A program made the position numbers and the translations under genes. From Hathewaya proteolytica DSM 3090 (GTDB lineage Bacteria > Bacillota > Clostridia > Clostridiales > Clostridiaceae), in assembly GCF_900142225.1 (NCBI RefSeq), contig NZ_FRAD01000026.1, forward strand, positions 1 through 37,893: a stretch of DNA of 37,893 bases, given 5' to 3'. Below, piece after piece: positions 33,856 through 37,893 of this stretch. The notes under the pieces were generated by a model. The model made no database searches. It had not been told where the DNA came from and was given only the letters and a program-made list of their open reading frames with translations. Positions within the stretch are counted from its first letter, which is position 1; every line of letters starts with the position of its first letter.

Positions 33856-33863
33856 AAAGAATT

Positions 33864-34454
33864 CTAACTATCATACAAAAACTGCTCTTGTTCTTTTGAA
33901 ATATAATCGGGGCAGTTTTTTGTATATTCTTCAAGACAGTATTCTATTATATAAGCAATGGTATAAGCCATTTTCCATACAAGGGATAGGCGGACTTTAC
34001 GGTTTATAAAAGGTTCTTCCGTGTCGTCAGGACATACTCCAGCTAAGATACTTAAATTTCCTATGGTGGGGAGTTGTTTTCCTATACCTTTTCCAGGTCT
34101 TACAGGGTTTGTAGAAATAAAGATGTGTCCTACCTGCTCAGGTTTGCAGATACAGGCATCTATAGCAATTATAGTTGAATTGGGGTATTTTTCATTTATA
34201 TGCCGTAGTACTTTTTTATAGTTTTGTGCTTCGATAGGTCTGTTTAAGGTGCCAAACACTGGAAATGGCAGATTTCTTTCTTTTAAGAGTGTTCCCACCA
34301 CGGGACCAAGAGAATCAGCTACTAATAAGTCACTGCCCACACAAACGATAATAGTAGAACCATTAAAATATTTTTTTATTTTATTAGATTTATAAGAGGT
34401 CATATAATCTAATATCTTTTTTTTATTGGGCAAATAATTTGGTAAATAGGCCAT
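33864..34454 (-). CDS. yyaC: YyaC sporulation protein (DUF1256, GPR-related)
   Basis: 196 residues. YyaC proteins share a fold with the spore protease GPR; function is unproven. STIIVCVGSDLLVADSLGPVVG, PVFGTLNRPIEAQNYK and IAIDACICKPEQVGHIFI are family motifs. It converges on mbl with an 8-bp gap between stop codons. A hairpin that could end mbl transcripts lies within its last codons. The start ATG follows GGATGG. Confidence 0.9.
   Translation of the reverse strand: MAYLPNYLPNKKKILDYMTSYKSNKIKKYFNGSTIIVCVGSDLLVADSLGPVVGTLLKERNLPFPVFGTLNRPIEAQNYKKVLRHINEKYPNSTIIAIDACICKPEQVGHIFISTNPVRPGKGIGKQLPTIGNLSILAGVCPDDTEEPFINRKVRLSLVWKMAYTIAYIIEYCLEEYTKNCPDYISKEQEQFLYDS
33875..33923 (+). terminator. 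Terminator of mbl inside the 3' end of yyaC
   Basis: ACAAAAACTGC (33875-33885) pairs with GCAGTTTTTTGT (33912-33923) over a 26-nt loop; six T follow the + strand arm. Confidence 0.55.
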
Positions 34455-34635
34455 TATAACACCATCCTATTGCTTTCTTTATTAAATACAGATATATGAT
34501 TATATGAAGAAATGCTGTTTATTATGAAATAATAATTAAGGCAATTTGTTAATTTAAACTTTATAGTATAATAAAGAAAATAAAAGAATAGTAAAGTATG
34601 TAGGGAATAATCTTTAAAAATCGGCTTAATATGAT

Positions 34636-34664
34636 TTGAAATGAATAAAAGAAAACTGTATACT
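34636..34664 (+). promoter_or_regulatory. Promoter of the tRNA cluster
   Basis: TTGAAA (34636-34641), 17 bp, TATACT (34659-34664), about 55 bp before the first tRNA. Confidence 0.7.
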
Positions 34665-34719
34665 AGAGTCTGTCGGTGATTGAGACACTTGATTGTAAGT
34701 GACTTATCTGAATATAACT

Positions 34720-34804
34720 GGAGGAGTTCCCGAGTGGCCAAAGGGGGCAGACTGTAAATCTGTTACGTTTCGTTTCGATGGTTCGAATCCATCCTCCTCC
34801 ACCA
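34720..34804 (+). tRNA. tRNA-Tyr (GTA), first copy
   Basis: GGAGGAG pairs with CTCCTCC; anticodon GTA lies in ACTGTAAAT; the long variable arm is typical of tRNA-Tyr, and the T loop is GGTTCGAATCC. CCA is encoded. Confidence 0.95.
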
Positions 34805-34818
34805 AAAACTTAATATAT

Positions 34819-34894
34819 GCTGGCATGGCTCAATTGGCAGAGCAGCTGACTTGTAATCAGCAGGTTGTAGGTTCGATTCCTATTGCCAGCTCCA
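34819..34894 (+). tRNA. tRNA-Thr (TGT)
   Basis: GCTGGCA pairs with TGCCAGC; anticodon loop CTTGTAA reads TGT; T loop GGTTCGATTCC; CCA encoded. It sits between two tRNA-Tyr genes. Confidence 0.95.
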
Positions 34895-34898
34895 TCAT

Positions 34899-34983
34899 GG
34901 AGGAGTTCCCGAGTGGCCAAAGGGGGCAGACTGTAAATCTGTTACGTTTCGTTTCGATGGTTCGAATCCATCTTCCTCCACCA
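34899..34983 (+). tRNA. tRNA-Tyr (GTA), second copy
   Basis: Identical to the first tRNA-Tyr except that the last acceptor pair G7-C66 becomes a G-U wobble (CATCTTCCTCC versus CATCCTCCTCC). Same anticodon GTA and long variable arm; CCA encoded. The copy likely arose by tandem duplication. Confidence 0.95.
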
Positions 34984-34984
34984 A

Positions 34985-35013
34985 AAAAGTCTTGAATATC
35001 AAGGCTTTTTTTT
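34985..35013 (+). terminator. tRNA cluster terminator
   Basis: AAAAGTCTTG pairs with CAAGGCTTTT (with one T-G pair), followed by T residues. Confidence 0.85.
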
Positions 35014-35152
35014 ATGTAAAATTAATAATGTTAATGAAAGGTTTATACAATATTTAAATGTCATTGAAATTGGAAAAAAATAATGATACAATTTAAATAA
35101 TAGTATATTATTTTGGAATATAATGCTCTAACAAATTCAAAGGGGTGTTATT

Positions 35153-37537
35153 ATGGCTTCACTAAAAACTTTATTAATAATAGACGATGTGACTTTAGAT
35201 AGTGAGGATTTATGCCAAGCACTCTCTAGAGACTGCAATCTTTTAAGAGCTAGCAATGGAAAAGAAGCACTGAGGAATATAAATGATAGCGATAGCAGTA
35301 TGATTGCTATTATATCTAACATGGCGATGCCCACTATGGATGTGTATATTTCAACCTTAAGAAAATTGGCATACTTATCAGATTATGATTCCCTTACAGG
35401 AATTTATAATAAGAGAAAGTTTTATGAAGTTACAACTGCCATGTTGCACAAGTATGGTAGTGAAAAATTTGTTTTTGTTCGTTTTGATATCAATAGGTTC
35501 AATTTAATAAACGCTTTCTACGGTATGGGAGAGGGAGATAAACTACTTAAATACATTGCTGATAAGATTATGGAACATACATCATTGCAACCTAAATGTA
35601 CATATGGAAGAATGGAATCTGACGTTTTTTTGCTTTGCTTCAATTATGAGGGGATGGAAAGAATTCTTGAGATTGTACAGCTAGTTAAGAATGAGCTTAA
35701 GGTATATAACAAGAATTACGATATAGCGCCTAACTTTGGAATTTATATTATAGAGGATAATTATATGCCAATTAATATAATGGAGGACAAGGCCAATTTA
35801 GCGGCGAAGAAGTCAAAAGGTGATTACATTAACTGCTTTGCTCTATACACCGAGGAAATGGGAAATGCCATAAAGCTTGAGCAAGAAATCACAAATAGCA
35901 TGAATGAGGCACTTGAAACAGAACAATTTGAGGTATATCTTCAGCCTAAATACGATGTTAAAACAAACATGCCAGTAGGTGCAGAAGCATTAGTTAGATG
36001 GTGTCATCCTAAAAAAGGAATAATATCTCCTGAAGATTTTGTACCTGTTTTTGAGAGAAATGGATTCATTGAAAAACTTGATTATTTTATGTGGGAGAAG
36101 GTATGCATAATTCTAAACAGGTGGATAGAAGAAGGTAAAACTCCTTGTGCTATATCTGTCAATGTGTCTAGAGTAAACTTGTATAATCCCAATCTTGTGA
36201 ATTTAATATCATCTCTTACGGAAAAATATAATATACCAAATGAACTATTAAATTTAGAAATTACGGAAAGTGCATATATGGACAACCCTAGTGCTATGAA
36301 AAAAACCATGAAGGCCTTTAGAAAAAAAGGCTTTATAATAATGATGGATGATTTTGGAAGCGGATACTCTTCACTGAATATTTTAAAAGATATTATGGTA
36401 GATGTGTTGAAAATAGACATGAGATTCCTTTCTGACACGGAAATACCAGGGAGAGGGGAAAATATAATAGCATCAGTGGTACGTATGGCTAAGTGGCTCA
36501 AGATACCTACAGTGGCGGAAGGCGTTGAAAAGAGTGAGCAGGTAGATTTTTTAAGAGAAATAGGTTGTGAATATATACAGGGTTATTATTATGCAGAGCC
36601 AATGCCAGTTAAAAAATATGAAATGCTTATAGAAGGCAAGAATCAGGGCTATAAAAAAGAAACTCACCATGAACAATTCGATGTAAATACTATCTGGGAC
36701 ATCAATTCTGAAATGAATATGTTGTTTTCTAGTGTTATGCAGCCTGTTGCTATATATGAGTTTGACGGAAAAGAAGTTGAAATATTAAGAGTGAATGATG
36801 CTTACTATGATATGTTTGGCTATGATAGTATAGTAGACCATAATAATAAAATAAGAGTAGGTGTGGGATTATCGGATCAAGCAAGTATAATAGATGCCTT
36901 TGTCAATGTGTGCAGAACAAAGGAAGTAACTGAGTGTGACTATTTAAGATGGATTGACAAAGAAAATCATGTATGGGTAAATCTAAAATTAAAATATATA
37001 ACCAGTGTAGGCAACAAACACGTACTAATAGGAACTTCTACGGATATAACCCTTCAGAAAAAGATGGACGTGGAGATTCAAAAGTATAAGTCAATGTTAA
37101 ACATGAAATCTTTAGAAGCTGCGTCTATACTTGTGGTGGATGATTTGGAGATAAATAGAGAAATTTTAAAACAAATGTTTAAAAATAAATATAGAGTTAT
37201 TGAAGCATCTGACGGAGAAGAGGCGCTGAAAAAATTAGAAGAAAATTATCGCAGCGTGGAACTTATCCTTCTAGATGTTTTGATGCCCAATATGGATGGA
37301 AAAGAATTCCTTAAATACAAAAATGAAAATAAACTTTATGAAAACATCCCAGTAGTGGTTATATCAGCAGAAAGCGATGAAAATCTTCAGATAAACATGT
37401 TGCAACTAGGGGTAAATGATTATATATCTAAGCCTTTTGTGAAAGAAGTTGTAATGAGGCGTATTAAAAACGTTTTAGAGTACAATTCTAAATTTAGAGG
37501 TATGATGAAAGAATATGAAAAATTATTGAATAAGTAA
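35153..37537 (+). CDS. Multidomain cyclic-di-GMP phosphodiesterase: half receiver, degenerate GGDEF, EAL, PAS, receiver
   Basis: 794 residues. Residues 1-75 resemble only the first half of a receiver, with the phosphate-accepting Asp replaced (IISNMAMP, Asn56). A GGDEF-like domain (about 77-235) begins YDSLTGIYNKRKFYE but has MESDVF in place of GG(D/E)EF, so it should be inactive. The EAL domain (about 245-495) is intact: EALVRW (Glu about 278), SVNVSRVN, LEITES, MMDDFGSGYSSL, LKIDM, AEGVE and IQGYYYA. A PAS domain (about 515-640) and a full receiver (LLDVLMPNMDG, Asp about 708) follow. It should hydrolyse c-di-GMP under control of a phosphorelay and a PAS ligand. Site GGGGTG precedes the ATG. 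Confidence 0.88.
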   Translation: MASLKTLLIIDDVTLDSEDLCQALSRDCNLLRASNGKEALRNINDSDSSMIAIISNMAMPTMDVYISTLRKLAYLSDYDSLTGIYNKRKFYEVTTAMLHKYGSEKFVFVRFDINRFNLINAFYGMGEGDKLLKYIADKIMEHTSLQPKCTYGRMESDVFLLCFNYEGMERILEIVQLVKNELKVYNKNYDIAPNFGIYIIEDNYMPINIMEDKANLAAKKSKGDYINCFALYTEEMGNAIKLEQEITNSMNEALETEQFEVYLQPKYDVKTNMPVGAEALVRWCHPKKGIISPEDFVPVFERNGFIEKLDYFMWEKVCIILNRWIEEGKTPCAISVNVSRVNLYNPNLVNLISSLTEKYNIPNELLNLEITESAYMDNPSAMKKTMKAFRKKGFIIMMDDFGSGYSSLNILKDIMVDVLKIDMRFLSDTEIPGRGENIIASVVRMAKWLKIPTVAEGVEKSEQVDFLREIGCEYIQGYYYAEPMPVKKYEMLIEGKNQGYKKETHHEQFDVNTIWDINSEMNMLFSSVMQPVAIYEFDGKEVEILRVNDAYYDMFGYDSIVDHNNKIRVGVGLSDQASIIDAFVNVCRTKEVTECDYLRWIDKENHVWVNLKLKYITSVGNKHVLIGTSTDITLQKKMDVEIQKYKSMLNMKSLEAASILVVDDLEINREILKQMFKNKYRVIEASDGEEALKKLEENYRSVELILLDVLMPNMDGKEFLKYKNENKLYENIPVVVISAESDENLQINMLQLGVNDYISKPFVKEVVMRRIKNVLEYNSKFRGMMKEYEKLLNK

Positions 37538-37542
37538 CTACT

Positions 37543-37573
37543 ATAAAAAGCTATGATAGTATAGCTTTTTATA
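37543..37573 (+). terminator. Terminator after the phosphodiesterase
   Basis: ATAAAAAGCTAT pairs with ATAGCTTTTTAT around a 6-nt loop. Confidence 0.8.
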
Positions 37574-37591
37574 CATTATGAGGTGAATTTA

Positions 37592-37831
37592 ATGAAAGCA
37601 AAACAAAAATCAAGAATGAATCTTAGAAGTAGCCTTTCTTTTTGTCTCCTTTTAATCTTTTTATTCCAACTTTCTTTCACTGGAGTTTCTTATGCAAGTG
37701 ATAGTACTTATGAAAAGATAAGAGTCGGATATTGTGATATGCCTGGATTTACGGAAATCGATAAAAATGGTGACCGATGGGGATATGGCTATCAATACCT
37801 GTTAGAGTATAATTTTAGTAGGCAAAGGTAG
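37592..37831 (+). pseudogene. Truncated solute-binding-domain (SBP_bac_3-like) signalling protein
   Basis: 79 residues, with GAGGTGAATTTA before the ATG. A basic N terminus and signal peptide (FCLLLIFLFQLSFTGVSYA) lead into YEKIRVGYCDMPGFTEIDKN, then GYGYQYLLEY, the first strand-helix of periplasmic amino-acid-binding domains; then the frame ends at once (NFSRQR stop). Such domains are normally over 200 residues and in clostridia often head large membrane sensors with GGDEF domains. The stop looks like the result of a deletion or frameshift, and the next 60 bases hold only a hairpin, so the rest is gone. A genuine short protein is unlikely. Confidence 0.65.
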
Positions 37832-37859
37832 TAGTAATTACTACTTATAAAAAAATAAA

Positions 37860-37880
37860 GGAGATACAAAAAGTATCTCC
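37860..37880 (-). terminator. Terminator for a leftward gene beyond the window
   Basis: GGAGATAC and GTATCTCC form an 8-bp hairpin; on the minus strand it is followed by a T-rich run (CTTTATTTTTTTAT), while the + strand lacks one. Confidence 0.6.
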
Positions 37881-37893
37881 CATATACATAATA

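Noticed and set aside
34699..34995. A 98-codon frame across the tRNA cluster
   Set aside because: It translates tRNA sequence (repeated GQ..VTF..FDGSNPSSST-like text is a known artefact of tRNA regions).

Overview
The window is AT-rich chromosomal DNA of an endospore-forming, low-GC Firmicute, most likely Clostridium sensu stricto. The evidence is a dense set of sporulation and germination genes (yabG, sipL, a gerK-type operon, spoIIR, spoIID, spoIIQ, spoIIID, yyaC) with clostridial gene order, strong purine-rich ribosome binding sites and frequent GTG/TTG starts. The species cannot be fixed from sequence alone. Most of the window is ordinary core genome; the accessory signals sit at the two ends and in a few intergenic gaps.

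Left end (1-4552): an IS3-type element, cut by the window edge, abuts a five-gene minus-strand operon made of two paralogous ABC ATPases, two ABC-2 type permeases and a YtrA-like GntR repressor. Its promoter carries two near-identical palindromic boxes 20 bp apart. A small divergent membrane protein follows. Next (4776-9972) come a DUF1847 cysteine-rich protein, yabG with a convincing sigma-K promoter, veg, the coat morphogenesis gene sipL, and ispE. A tricistronic spore germinant receptor operon (10047-13830) leads to spoIIR, ddl, a PP-loop tRNA-thiolation-like gene, a DUF1934 gene, a small unknown gene behind a ribosome-site-blocking hairpin, and rho.

Middle (19040-27793): rpmE, yqhQ, prmC and prfA (translation), an unknown membrane protein, a ZIP transporter, ywlC (tRNA t6A), rpiB, upp, comEB and tagO. 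In Bacillus, and as I recall in many clostridia, the F1Fo ATP synthase operon lies between upp/tagO and ywmB-murA. Here that interval is only about 200 bp, holding a terminator and a sigma-F-like promoter.

Right part (27992-34983): ywmB, murA, spoIID, spoIIQ, spoIIID, mbl, convergent yyaC, then tRNA-Tyr, tRNA-Thr and tRNA-Tyr. SpoIIQ has lost almost every catalytic residue of its LytM fold. Sigma-F-like promoters with the same layout precede ywmB, spoIIQ and spoIIR. The window closes with a large cyclic-di-GMP phosphodiesterase (half receiver, degenerate GGDEF, intact EAL, PAS, intact receiver) and a truncated solute-binding-protein gene.

Three copies of a roughly 60-bp structured interspersed repeat lie upstream of yabG (two copies) and mbl (one copy). 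I found no CRISPR array, prophage or obvious defence system. The least explained signals are the repeat family, the absent ATP synthase operon, the degenerate SpoIIQ and the RNA hairpin before the 96-residue unknown gene.
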